64,000 nt of DNA, from positions 96,253 to 160,252 of the forward strand of contig NZ_JBISHH010000005.1 of NCBI RefSeq assembly GCF_045066735.1. Reading direction: 5' to 3'. This DNA comes from Algibacter sp045066735 (lineage in GTDB: Bacteria > Bacteroidota > Bacteroidia > Flavobacteriales > Flavobacteriaceae). Made by a program: the position numbers and the translations under genes. Position 1 is the stretch's first letter, and every line of letters begins with the position of its first letter. Positions 19,079 through 28,223 of this stretch are shown here, one piece after another. The notes under the pieces were generated by a model. That model ran no database searches. It was not told where the DNA came from and saw only the letters and a program-made list of their open reading frames with translations.

Positions 19079-20896
19079 CTATTCTATTTTTTTGATATAC
19101 ACATAAAAAGCTGCAAAGTCAATATTTTCCTTGTTAACAAAAGCTGCTTGTAAACGTTGCCTACCCTCTGATAAATAAGCTTTGAATAATACTTTGTTAT
19201 CTACCATATTGACGGGTTCTTCCAAATGAAGCCCTTCAATATCTAAAATTGCTTTTTCTATATCAATCACGATACCTGCTGGTTTTGCATCATACCATTC
19301 AGACTCCTTGCCTAAAATGGGTGTAGTATCATTAAATTTTAGTTTGGATTCCCTAGGCCATCTCCTTAGTTCTATTTGGTAAGCTCCTTCTTGCTGAACA
19401 TCAACCATCCAATAACCATTACCCATGGCTGGTTTCTTAGAGCTATAGGGATCTCTAATGTAAGATTGATTCCAAGTTACTGGAGCAATTGTATGCAAAT
19501 CATGAGCTGTAATTATAGTTTCTTTTATTTGCGGACTACCTATTTTATAGGCTTCGTAATGACTAAAATCACGAGAGGTATACGCCCACCAACGTTCATA
19601 AGCCGCCTTCATTTCTTCTACTTTTTGCGGATGCATAACTGCAATATCTTCAGTTTGTCCGGGATCCTTATTTAAATCAAATAATTTTTTACCATTTATT
19701 AATCGCCAAGTATTATCCATTACTGCCGAATTTTTCCATTTTACAGGTTGTTGAAAACGGTTATTATCAACAACGCAATATCGCTGCGACCAATCTTGAA
19801 CTTCTTTCTTTAATAGTGGTGTTAAATCTCGACCGTCGGATCCAGTGTTCGGTATTTTGTTTAAACCACATAAATTAGTTAAAGTTGGAAGAATATCGTA
19901 ATTCATAGCCAATTGGTTAACATCATGTCCGCCTATTAATTTACCATCTTTCCACCTTATAAAGAAAGGAACGCGGTGTCCCCCCTCGTAAGCAGATCCC
20001 TTATAACCATTCATTCCCGCATTATATTTGTATTGGCTTTTGCCATCTTTAACCGTGTGATATGCAGCACCATTATCGGTAGTAAAAATTAAAATAGTAT
20101 TATCCTTTATTCCTAATACTTCAAGTTTTTTTTCAAGCAAAGCTATATTATCATCAATATTGGTAATCATTCCATAATATGCTTTTTGCACTTCATTAAG
20201 AAGAGGTTCCTCTTTGTATAAATTAAAATACGCTTCGGGAACATTATAAGGCCCGTGTGGTGCATTAGTAGATAAATAGAGAAAGAATGGTTTATCTTTT
20301 TTGTTCTCAATAAAATCTAGCGCTTCAGAAAAAAACACATCGGTACAGTAACCCTTATATTTTTGAGGTTCTCCATTATGCAAATACGTATCATCAAAAT
20401 AATCATTATTCCAAAAATCTGGTGTTTGCCCTACTCCTCCTGCTCCATGGTAAACAGTTTCATCGAAACCGCGATCTTCTGGACGATATGGATACTCATC
20501 ACCTAAATGCCATTTTCCAAACATAGCCGTTGCGTAACCACTTTCTTTAAATACTTGAGGCATAATTGCAAACTTATCTCTCATTAAACTGCATCCTCCA
20601 ATGGTATGCCATACGCCTGCTCGATTACCTTCTGCACCTGTCATTAAACCTGAGCGACTAGGTGCACAAGTAGTTCCTGCGTGAAAATTAGTTAAACGAA
20701 TGCCTTCATTATGAATTTTATCCATACTTGGGGTTTTAATAATTTTATTGCCATTTGCAGCGACATCACCATAACCTTGATCATCGGTAATAATTAAAAT
20801 TACATTCGGTTTTTGCTGCGCTAATACTCTACCAAAATATGCACTTATCAATGTTAGTAGTACAACTATTATAATTTTTTTATTCTCACTTTTCAT
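19079..20896 (-). CDS. S1-type sulfatase with C-terminal extension
   Basis: This formylglycine-dependent sulfatase of 605 residues is exported by a Sec signal (1-26, ending VLAQ). The metal-binding start is VILIITDDQGYGD (Asp38, Asp39). The modification motif is C-A-P-S-R with Cys77, followed by SGLMTG. Other hallmarks are GKWHLGD, APHGPY, FTTDNGAAYH and EGGHRVPFFIRW. About 120 residues beyond the usual sulfatase end (from about 485) form an extra domain, perhaps for glycan contact. It is the last gene of the - strand operon running from 33019. The exact sulfate position cut cannot be predicted by eye. Confidence 0.94.
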   Translation of the reverse strand: MKSENKKIIIVVLLTLISAYFGRVLAQQKPNVILIITDDQGYGDVAANGNKIIKTPSMDKIHNEGIRLTNFHAGTTCAPSRSGLMTGAEGNRAGVWHTIGGCSLMRDKFAIMPQVFKESGYATAMFGKWHLGDEYPYRPEDRGFDETVYHGAGGVGQTPDFWNNDYFDDTYLHNGEPQKYKGYCTDVFFSEALDFIENKKDKPFFLYLSTNAPHGPYNVPEAYFNLYKEEPLLNEVQKAYYGMITNIDDNIALLEKKLEVLGIKDNTILIFTTDNGAAYHTVKDGKSQYKYNAGMNGYKGSAYEGGHRVPFFIRWKDGKLIGGHDVNQLAMNYDILPTLTNLCGLNKIPNTGSDGRDLTPLLKKEVQDWSQRYCVVDNNRFQQPVKWKNSAVMDNTWRLINGKKLFDLNKDPGQTEDIAVMHPQKVEEMKAAYERWWAYTSRDFSHYEAYKIGSPQIKETIITAHDLHTIAPVTWNQSYIRDPYSSKKPAMGNGYWMVDVQQEGAYQIELRRWPRESKLKFNDTTPILGKESEWYDAKPAGIVIDIEKAILDIEGLHLEEPVNMVDNKVLFKAYLSEGRQRLQAAFVNKENIDFAAFYVYIKKIE

Positions 20897-20970
20897 TCTA
20901 TTTACTTTAAAATTATTAATCTGAATTCAATTCAATTTGAAATAGATTTATACTATTTTATTTTTTATTC

Positions 20971-21774
20971 TTATTGCATTAAATCTTTAATTGTGATAGA
21001 CCTAAATTCCACTCCTTGCCCCTCTGCCTGCAAACCAATAAACCCACTAGTTATTGCTTTACCATCAATTTGAAGATCTGGATTAGAGCCCTCTATAGAG
21101 CGACCTCCAATTATAGGATTAGAATATTGTAATACCGTATCACCCTCTATAATATGTGTGATATTAGATTGCTTATCCACGATTAACTCGCCTTTAATCC
21201 ATTGATGCCATTTGTAATTTTTAGCAGTAGACTTAGTAACATGTGGCTTAAGAAGCACACCGTCTTTATAAATGTGAGTTCCGGGGCTACATGCATTTCC
21301 TGTAGATCGTGGCTCGCCTTCTTTTTCTTCGGCTAAAAATTGAAACTCTACGGCTATGGGCCATTTTTGATCTTTTAAAATAGTTTTTGGATTTTGTGAA
21401 TGAAACATAATACCACTATTGCGGTAAGCATGGCTAGGAGCCTCATCCATCCATTGTTCTGTAAAACGGTATTCGAATTTAAGATGATACGCTGAAAAAG
21501 GTATTTGATAAAATAAATGGCCAAAACGTTCGCCAAACTCGCTGTAACCATCATAATTTACTTGTATTACGTTATTAACTACCCTGAAAGTATTTGCGTA
21601 ATTATCTCCTAATTCATGATGATTTAATTTTACCACCCATCCATTTAAATTTTTCCCGTTGAATAAAGTCTGCCATTCTTTGGAATTGGGCTTGTTAATA
21701 TTTCCGCAACTTATAAAAGATAAGGTTAAGGCTATAAAAAACACTGTGTTATTAAGCTTCGATGTTTTAAACAT
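20971..21774 (-). CDS. DUF1080 (3-keto-disaccharide hydrolase-like) lipoprotein
   Basis: This 267-residue protein has a lipoprotein signal (lipid Cys at about 23, SFISC). It then starts the DUF1080 jelly-roll with EWQTLFNGKNLNGWVVK, continues with AYRNSGIMFHSQNP and VEFQFLAEEKEGE, and ends with GFIGLQAEGQGVEFRSITIKDL. Some members of this family split 3-keto-glucosides; others are uncharacterised and common in glycan loci. It sits between the sulfatases at 19079 and 22079, with a gene scar just upstream. I infer a role in modifying or cleaving an unusual sugar linkage, with low certainty. Confidence 0.88.
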   Translation of the reverse strand: MFKTSKLNNTVFFIALTLSFISCGNINKPNSKEWQTLFNGKNLNGWVVKLNHHELGDNYANTFRVVNNVIQVNYDGYSEFGERFGHLFYQIPFSAYHLKFEYRFTEQWMDEAPSHAYRNSGIMFHSQNPKTILKDQKWPIAVEFQFLAEEKEGEPRSTGNACSPGTHIYKDGVLLKPHVTKSTAKNYKWHQWIKGELIVDKQSNITHIIEGDTVLQYSNPIIGGRSIEGSNPDLQIDGKAITSGFIGLQAEGQGVEFRSITIKDLMQ

Positions 21775-21854
21775 ATTTTTAAAATTTAATATTATTTTAC
21801 ATATTCCTATGATAGAACTTACAAGTTGTGATTCCCAAAATAACTATTACTATT

Positions 21855-22068
21855 TTATACTTCATAATTAAAACTGTTTAATAGTTTTTTTTTTGAAATA
21901 TCTTTTTCTAATTCAGCATCAAAACTCTTCATTCGTTTCAATAATTTTTTGGATTCCCCCTGTATTCATATCCGTATGAATTACAAAATCTGTTTCTTGA
22001 GATTTTATAGTTCCGGTAAATAGTAAACTAGTTAGCAGGAATATTGATAGTTATAAATATTGTTTCAT
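21855..22068 (-). pseudogene. scar of a decayed secreted enzyme plus sulfatase tail
   Basis: On the - strand, ATG at 22066-22068 opens MKQYL, then a TAA stop. The same frame continues with a clear signal-peptide-like stretch (LSIFLLTSLLFTGTIKSQ) and ETDFVIHTDMNTGGIQ until another stop. Shifted one frame, the next bases encode KKLLKRMKSFDAELEKDISKK. This matches the C-terminus of the intact sulfatase at 23693 (KQLLKQMTRYDANLEKDISKK); the first 23 bases of the tails are identical. So the 304-bp gap 21775-22078 holds the two ends of lost genes joined by a deletion, not a functional gene. Confidence 0.72.
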
Positions 22069-22078
22069 TGATTTGTTT

Positions 22079-23674
22079 TTAATTTTTTATAACCTTAACT
22101 CTTTTTGCCCATACATACCATCTGTCAATCATTACATTCAATTTATCTGGATACTTAACTGCTAAATCTTTTCTTTCCGTTGGGTCTTTTTTCAAATTAA
22201 ACAACTCCCATTTTTGACCATCCTTATCTCTTGACCAAGCAATTTTCCAGCTTCCTTTTCTATATGCTTTATTCCTTCCGTGCTCCATATACCATTCATC
22301 TCTATCTAGGTTTTCACCTTCAAAAACAGGCATTAAACTTAAACCTTCCATTGGCTGAATTTCATTTCCATTGTATGAAGTCGGATAATCCGTTTTTGAA
22401 ATATCGAGAATGGTTGGCATTAAATCAATGATGCTAGCAACGTCCTTTTTTATGCTGTTCTTCTTTATTAACTTATTAGGCCAATGCATAATAAACGGAG
22501 TAGCTGAACCACCTTCGTGACCAGATTTTTTATATTTTCTGTAAGGTGTATTACTTAAATTTGCCCAACTTGGACCATAACTCATATAACTTGTAGCAGG
22601 TCCAGGCATTATGCTTGGTTTTAATCCTGGTGTGATTTTCTCTCCTTTTAAAGTTATTGTAACCTCTTTTTCACTTACCCATTGTTCAACACCTTCTAAA
22701 ACTTCTGCACAACCTCCGTTATCAGATAGAAAAACAATTAACGTATTATCTAACTCTCCTTCTTTTTTTAATTTATCAACTATTCTTCCAATACCTTGAT
22801 CCATATTATCAATTTGGGCGGCATAGGTTTTCATTCTTTCTAATTCCCACTTTTTATTTTCAGCAGATTTCCACTCTTTTCCACGAAAATCGCGCTCACT
22901 CAATTTGGTTTTCCTAGGAACAATTCCTAATTTCTTCATTCTCGCCAAACGTTCATCTCTTAATACATCCCAACCTTTATCAAAAACACCTTCATATTTT
23001 TCAATGTCTTTATCTAAAGCGTGTAATGGCCAGTGTGGAGCAGTATATGCTACATAAAAGAAAAATGGTTTTTCTGCTTTTTCTTTAAAATGTCTATCTA
23101 AAAAAGTTACTGTAGAATCTGAAATTGCATCGGTATAATAAAACTCATCTTCTGGTTTTAATTTTACCTCTTTATTATTGTGGGTTAAGGTATATGGATC
23201 AAAGTAACTTCCAACACCTTTAATGGTTCCAAAAAACTCATCAAAACCTCTTTGGTTTGGCCAATTATGGATATCATCATTTGTATTTGAATCTGCAACA
23301 TGCCATTTACCAGTCATATAGGTTTGGTAACCGTTTGTTTTTAGTGCTTCTGCAATTGTAACTGCTTTATTGCTTAAATCTCCGTGACCGTGGCCAACCA
23401 TTCCTCCAACTCCTGCTTGGTGAGGATACAACCCAGTTAAAAGTGCTGCACGTGTTGGGCAACATCTGGCATTATTGTAAAACTGACTAAATCGAACTCC
23501 ATTTTCTGCCAATTTATCAAGGTTTGGTGTTTTAATTTCACCTCCATAACAACCAATATCTGAAAACCCCATATCATCGGCCATTATTAAAACAATATTT
23601 GGTTGTTTTTGAGCATAGAATTGAACTGATAACAGAATTAACAACACACTCAATAAATAAAATTTACCAGTCAT
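22079..23674 (-). CDS. S1-type sulfatase, C-C-P-T-R motif
   Basis: This 531-residue sulfatase has a Sec signal (1-21, ending FYAQ). It has the metal site IVLIMADDMGFSDIG (Asp33, Asp34). The formylglycine motif is C-C-P-T-R (Cys71) within YNNARCCPTRAALLTGLYPHQAG, a form frequent in arylsulfatase A-like enzymes. Also present are MTGKWHV, YTAPHWPLHA, FLSDNGGCAEVLEG and GHEGGSATPFIMHWP. It lies 18 bp from the next gene upstream in the operon and is flanked by two copies of a sulfatase 3' tail (the scar at 21855 and the real tail at 23693), so it may have been inserted or kept during rearrangement. Confidence 0.94.
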   Translation of the reverse strand: MTGKFYLLSVLLILLSVQFYAQKQPNIVLIMADDMGFSDIGCYGGEIKTPNLDKLAENGVRFSQFYNNARCCPTRAALLTGLYPHQAGVGGMVGHGHGDLSNKAVTIAEALKTNGYQTYMTGKWHVADSNTNDDIHNWPNQRGFDEFFGTIKGVGSYFDPYTLTHNNKEVKLKPEDEFYYTDAISDSTVTFLDRHFKEKAEKPFFFYVAYTAPHWPLHALDKDIEKYEGVFDKGWDVLRDERLARMKKLGIVPRKTKLSERDFRGKEWKSAENKKWELERMKTYAAQIDNMDQGIGRIVDKLKKEGELDNTLIVFLSDNGGCAEVLEGVEQWVSEKEVTITLKGEKITPGLKPSIMPGPATSYMSYGPSWANLSNTPYRKYKKSGHEGGSATPFIMHWPNKLIKKNSIKKDVASIIDLMPTILDISKTDYPTSYNGNEIQPMEGLSLMPVFEGENLDRDEWYMEHGRNKAYRKGSWKIAWSRDKDGQKWELFNLKKDPTERKDLAVKYPDKLNVMIDRWYVWAKRVKVIKN

Positions 23675-23692
23675 AATAACAGTTCTCTAGAA

Positions 23693-25120
23693 TTACTTTT
23701 TTGAAATATCTTTTTCTAAATTAGCATCGTAACGCGTCATTTGCTTTAAAAGCTGTTTTGCTTTTTTTGCGTTTGAATCGATTACATTCTCTGCCTCTGA
23801 TTTATTCTCTTTCAAATTGAATAATTTGATTTTAGTGTCTTCTTTGGTAAGTTTTCTCCAAGAAGTTTTTCTGTAGCCATTAATTACATATTTCCAATCA
23901 CCAACACGAACTCCATCAATTTTAGTTGAATTAGAACCATAGAAATACATTTCTTTACGAGGTGATTTTTTCGATTTTCCCTTCAGAAACTTTGAAATAT
24001 CATATCCGTCAAAAACTCTACCTTTTGGCATAGAAATACCAGCATACTTCGCAATGGTTGGAAAAATATCTAGTGAAGAAACAATTTCATCACTTACAAC
24101 TCCTTGTTTAATTTTATTAGGCGCCCAAAAAACAGCAGGAACCCTTTGCCCTCCTTCATACGTGTCAAATTTTCTTCCTTTTAATGGTTTTGCTGAACCG
24201 TGACTATTTGGTCCATTGTCTGAAGTAAAAATCACAATCGTATTTTTATCCAAACCATTTTCTTTTAACGCTTTAAAAACTTCACCAACACTCCAATCAA
24301 TTTCCTGAACTGCATCATAATAAGGTGTTGTTCCACTTGACCCTTTAAATTTATCTCCAACAAAAATTGGTACGTGAGGAAACGAATGCGCCAAATACAA
24401 AAAGAATGGTTTTTCCTTATTCTTTTGAATAAATGAAACTGCTTCATTCGTATATCTTTCGGTTAAAGTTGTTTGATTGGTAGGATACTCAACAATTTGA
24501 TTTCCTCTCATTAATGGTGGTTTATTTTTCAATGCATTTTTTGGTCCTTTTTTAGACTCCACTTCAACTCTACTAATATCCGAATGCATTTTTTCGAGCG
24601 TATAGCCATCATTAAAAACTATGTTTGGCGAAATATCAATTCCCGATGCAATTGACATATTGTTACTATATGGAATTCCAAAATACGAATCAAACCCTTG
24701 ATTTAAAGGTAAATATTTTTTATCATGACCTAAATGCCATTTCCCAACTAATGCTGTTGCATAATTTTTTTCTTTCAATAATTCTGCAATTGTTATTTCT
24801 TCAGTAGAAAGTCCTTTTTCGTTTTTCTTCGGAAATAAAACTCCAGGAACACCTACGCGTTTTGGCATTCTCCCTGTAAGTAAAGCTGCTCTTGAAGGAG
24901 AACACACTGAAGAAGCTACATAAAAGCTCGTTAATTTCATCCCCTCATTTGCCATTTTATCAATGTTTGGTGTCTTCAATTTATTTGAACCAAAACAACT
25001 TAAATCTTCATACCCTTGATCATCAGTAAAAATGACAATAAAATTAGGTTGCTCTTGTGCACTAAGTGTCTTCAGCCCTAGAAAACAACAAAAAATAAAA
25101 ATTTGGATTCTATATTTCAT
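23693..25120 (-). CDS. S1-type sulfatase, C-S-P-S-R motif
   Basis: This 475-residue sulfatase has a Sec signal (1-21, ending LSAQ). It has the metal site FIVIFTDDQGYEDL (Asp33, Asp34) and the canonical formylglycine motif C-S-P-S-R with Cys73. Next come LVGKWHLGHDKKYLP, LAHSFPHVP, FTSDNGPNSHG and YEGGQRVPAVFWAP. The tail ends with LEKDISKK, which recurs in the scar downstream. It is separated from the GH29 gene by only 7 bp, so the two are co-transcribed and probably act in sequence on one substrate. Confidence 0.94.
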   Translation of the reverse strand: MKYRIQIFIFCCFLGLKTLSAQEQPNFIVIFTDDQGYEDLSCFGSNKLKTPNIDKMANEGMKLTSFYVASSVCSPSRAALLTGRMPKRVGVPGVLFPKKNEKGLSTEEITIAELLKEKNYATALVGKWHLGHDKKYLPLNQGFDSYFGIPYSNNMSIASGIDISPNIVFNDGYTLEKMHSDISRVEVESKKGPKNALKNKPPLMRGNQIVEYPTNQTTLTERYTNEAVSFIQKNKEKPFFLYLAHSFPHVPIFVGDKFKGSSGTTPYYDAVQEIDWSVGEVFKALKENGLDKNTIVIFTSDNGPNSHGSAKPLKGRKFDTYEGGQRVPAVFWAPNKIKQGVVSDEIVSSLDIFPTIAKYAGISMPKGRVFDGYDISKFLKGKSKKSPRKEMYFYGSNSTKIDGVRVGDWKYVINGYRKTSWRKLTKEDTKIKLFNLKENKSEAENVIDSNAKKAKQLLKQMTRYDANLEKDISKK

Positions 25121-25127
25121 AAAACAA

Positions 25128-26645
25128 TTATTTCAATTTAATTTTATAAACTATGGCTGCATCACCTTCAGCAGGCTTGTTTATTGGAGAAGTTACTACC
25201 AATCCTTCATTCTTTTTTTTCCAGCTAATTCTTTCTTTTGAACCTAAAACAGAAACAGATTTAACCTTTAAATCTTTGCCTTTTCCAGCAAAAGTTTTAA
25301 GCACAATTTCTTTTTTAGAACCTGGCCAACCTAATTGAATTGCATATACGTTTTTACTATTTTTAGTATAACGCACATCCTCACTATTTAAATCGTTTAA
25401 ACCAGCTTTAATAGCTCCATAATCATTCCATTCATCTTCTGGATTTCGTCTCATTTTAGTTGGTCCTTGACCAAATTCAACAAAAGGACGTGTATTGTAA
25501 ACTGATTCTCCATATAACTGTAACCAAGCTCCAATTTCTGCCATAGTTTTGGCTTGTTCCACAGGAATAACACCTTCAGCCATTGGTGCAGCAGCTAAAA
25601 TCATCACCCCGTTTTTACTGATAACTTCAGCTAAAATTCTTATCAATTTTTTTGGATCAACGGCAGTACGTTTGTCTTTATTATAACCCCAAGAACTACC
25701 CAATTGAAAATCGGTTACCCAAACCTCATCAGTAATATCTTCCATAGTTGCTCTTTCAACATTAACTACAGCTAAATTGGTTGGAAAAAATGCTCCTTTT
25801 GTATTTACAACTACATCTTTGTTTAATTCTTTTGCTTTGTTGAAATAATTAGCTAAAAACTGCATACGGTAATCTTCTCGAATATATCCTTGAGCAAAAT
25901 CCATCCAAATATAATCTGGACAACTAGATTCAATCACTTCATTTAATTTACCCAACCAAATATCACATTCTTCCTTATATGTTGTATTTCCGTAAAGAAT
26001 ACGGTATTTTTCACCTTGAGGAACTTCTGGATTTTTATAAGTTGCGGCATGCATACTTAAAGGACGTAGAAAACTGTTCTCTTTTTTTGGATAAAAATGC
26101 ATGTGAAATCCGTGGTGGAAAGTTGTCATGAATTTTAAATCGCGTTTCTTAACTTCTTGACCAATTTCTTTTACCACATCAATTCCTGGGCCTTTATCAA
26201 AGGAATTCCAAGGGTTCACTTTACTTTCCCATAAAGAAAAACCGTCGTGATGTTCTGCTATAGTACCAATAAATTTAGCTCCCATATTTTGGAACATATC
26301 GACCCAGCGTTCTGCGGAAAATTTCTCAGCTTTCCATTGTGGAATAAAATCATGATAATCTACATCTCTACCATACGTTTTTGTGTGGTAATCGTAAATA
26401 TCCTTACCCCAAGATTTTTGACGATCTTTTTCATACATAAAACGACCATACCACTCATTTCCGTTTGCAGGAACATTATATACTCCCCAGTGAAAATAAA
26501 CTCCTAGTTTGGCATCAGCAAACCATTCTGGTGCCGCATTGTGCTTTTTTAAACTTTCCCATTCTGGCTTAAACTTCTCTTGTGCATTACTTAGGGTTAA
26601 TGCAGAAAATATGGCTACTAAACCTATTAACAATCTATTTTTCAT
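25128..26645 (-). CDS. GH29 alpha-L-fucosidase (or alpha-L-galactosidase)
   Basis: This 505-residue exo-glycosidase is secreted by a Sec signal (1-21, ending SNAQ). The catalytic TIM barrel shows AKLGVYFHWGVYNVP (46-60), IAEHHDGFSLW (129-139) and the nucleophile region CPDYIWMDF with Asp249 as the likely nucleophile. MEDITDEVWVTDFQLGSSWGY and the C-terminal beta-sandwich follow. Family members release terminal alpha-L-fucose; some in agar/porphyran loci release L-galactose. WMDF replaces the more usual W-x-D-G, which may alter the active-site floor. Its place among sulfatases suggests a substrate with desulfated L-fucose or L-galactose ends. Confidence 0.93.
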   Translation of the reverse strand: MKNRLLIGLVAIFSALTLSNAQEKFKPEWESLKKHNAAPEWFADAKLGVYFHWGVYNVPANGNEWYGRFMYEKDRQKSWGKDIYDYHTKTYGRDVDYHDFIPQWKAEKFSAERWVDMFQNMGAKFIGTIAEHHDGFSLWESKVNPWNSFDKGPGIDVVKEIGQEVKKRDLKFMTTFHHGFHMHFYPKKENSFLRPLSMHAATYKNPEVPQGEKYRILYGNTTYKEECDIWLGKLNEVIESSCPDYIWMDFAQGYIREDYRMQFLANYFNKAKELNKDVVVNTKGAFFPTNLAVVNVERATMEDITDEVWVTDFQLGSSWGYNKDKRTAVDPKKLIRILAEVISKNGVMILAAAPMAEGVIPVEQAKTMAEIGAWLQLYGESVYNTRPFVEFGQGPTKMRRNPEDEWNDYGAIKAGLNDLNSEDVRYTKNSKNVYAIQLGWPGSKKEIVLKTFAGKGKDLKVKSVSVLGSKERISWKKKNEGLVVTSPINKPAEGDAAIVYKIKLK

Positions 26646-26707
26646 TGTTGTAGTAGTTTCTAGTATTTCTTAAATTATTGTCTCTTTCCCATACGTGCAA
26701 TAAAAGA

Positions 26708-28198
26708 TTAATAGACTAAAAGCTTTTGGAGTTTTTGATTAAATACTACGTTTTCTTTAAATGGATCACTTTGTTTAATGATATAGTTGTTCATCTGTTT
26801 AGCCAATTCAATAGTCACTTTTTTATATTCACTTTTACCATAAAAGTTAATTATTTCGTCCGGATCTATTTTTGTATCTATTAACCAAGGTTCCGATGAT
26901 TTTGAAATATCTATTACTAATTTGTATCTATCAGAAATTGCGGCTAACCAACTGTTATGAATTCTGCTAAAAGTAACATTGCCCAATTCTGTTTCTGTCT
27001 CGTTTTGCATAAGCGGTGATAAATCTTTCCCTGCTGTTTTTGGTTTATTTTTAACACCTACCATATTTAAAATTGTTGGCATCCAATCTGTATTATTCAC
27101 AGCACTATTAACTATAGTACCAGGCTTTATAGATTTACCATGATAGATTACAAATGGAATTAAAGCAGCACCTTCAAAAGGAGCCCCTTTATTTATTTGA
27201 TTATGTTCTCCCAATAAATCTCCATGGTCTGAAGAAAAAACAATAATAGTGTTTTCCAAAATACCATCCTCTTTTAAAGAATTAATTAATCTACCTACAT
27301 TATCATCAATACATTTAACAGATCCAAAATATGTAGAAATCATGTTTTGCATCTTTTCAGGTTCATTAACGCGTTTATCAAATTTTCTCCATTTCGGATC
27401 ATGTTCTGAACGCGCTTCTAAAAATGTTCTAGGCATATCAAAATTAATATCTTTATACATTGTATCATAAGGAGCCCTAACAGCGTCTGGACCATGAGGC
27501 TCTGGCAAACTAACAACACAAAAAAATGGTGCTTTTTTATTTTCTTCTATAAAATCTAGAGTTCTATTCATCAACCAATCTGTAGAATACGATTCTTTAT
27601 TGGCACCTTGCATTCCATAACTAGGTTCTCCTTTGTTGTTCTTGGCTGCAATAAATGGTGTTCCGTCTTTTTCCATTCCAAAAACCTTCCAATGCCCGCG
27701 ATTAAACATGTATTTATTACTATTGAAGCCATGTGCAACTGTTGGAGACCAACCAGGTTTATCATTTCCGCTTAAATGCCATTTACCTACATAACCAGTT
27801 TTATACCCTTCTTTATTTAAAACATTTGCAATGGTTGGATAACTTTTATCCAATACCTTATTGTTAATTTGCATATTAACCGTTTGCGGATATTGCCCAG
27901 TAAACATACTAGATCTAGAAGGAGAGCACACTGGCGAACTTGCATACATGCTAGTAAATATTGCCCCATTGTCTGCCAACCAATCTATATTAGGTGTTTC
28001 TACAACATTAGCACCCCATTGTAAAGCCTGATCAGAAGCCATTAAATCGCGATAACACCCTAGCGTTCTAAAATTATGCTCATCTGTAATAACCCAAATA
28101 ATATTTGGTTTATCTATTTCTTCTTTTAAAACGTGCTTTTTTTGCGCACACGAATTTAAACTTATAAGAACTAGAAGCGATAGAATTTTATTTTTCAT
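26708..28198 (-). CDS. S1-type sulfatase, lipoprotein
   Basis: This 496-residue sulfatase carries a lipoprotein signal (MKNKILSLLVLISLNSC, Cys17), so it is probably membrane-anchored, unlike its Sec-exported neighbours. The metal site reads IIWVITDEHNFRT, with Glu40 replacing the second Asp. The formylglycine motif C-S-P-S-R has Cys91, in SSPVCSPSRSSMFTGQYP. Also seen are YVGKWHLSG, LPEPHGPDAVRAPYD, FSSDHGDLLGEH and the late region FEGAALIPFVIYHG. It differs most from the others in the H-N-F-R insert after the metal site, which is typical of a separate S1 subfamily. Substrate position is not predictable. Confidence 0.93.
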   Translation of the reverse strand: MKNKILSLLVLISLNSCAQKKHVLKEEIDKPNIIWVITDEHNFRTLGCYRDLMASDQALQWGANVVETPNIDWLADNGAIFTSMYASSPVCSPSRSSMFTGQYPQTVNMQINNKVLDKSYPTIANVLNKEGYKTGYVGKWHLSGNDKPGWSPTVAHGFNSNKYMFNRGHWKVFGMEKDGTPFIAAKNNKGEPSYGMQGANKESYSTDWLMNRTLDFIEENKKAPFFCVVSLPEPHGPDAVRAPYDTMYKDINFDMPRTFLEARSEHDPKWRKFDKRVNEPEKMQNMISTYFGSVKCIDDNVGRLINSLKEDGILENTIIVFSSDHGDLLGEHNQINKGAPFEGAALIPFVIYHGKSIKPGTIVNSAVNNTDWMPTILNMVGVKNKPKTAGKDLSPLMQNETETELGNVTFSRIHNSWLAAISDRYKLVIDISKSSEPWLIDTKIDPDEIINFYGKSEYKKVTIELAKQMNNYIIKQSDPFKENVVFNQKLQKLLVY

Positions 28199-28223
28199 AT
28201 TATATAATTAATTACTTTTTTGA

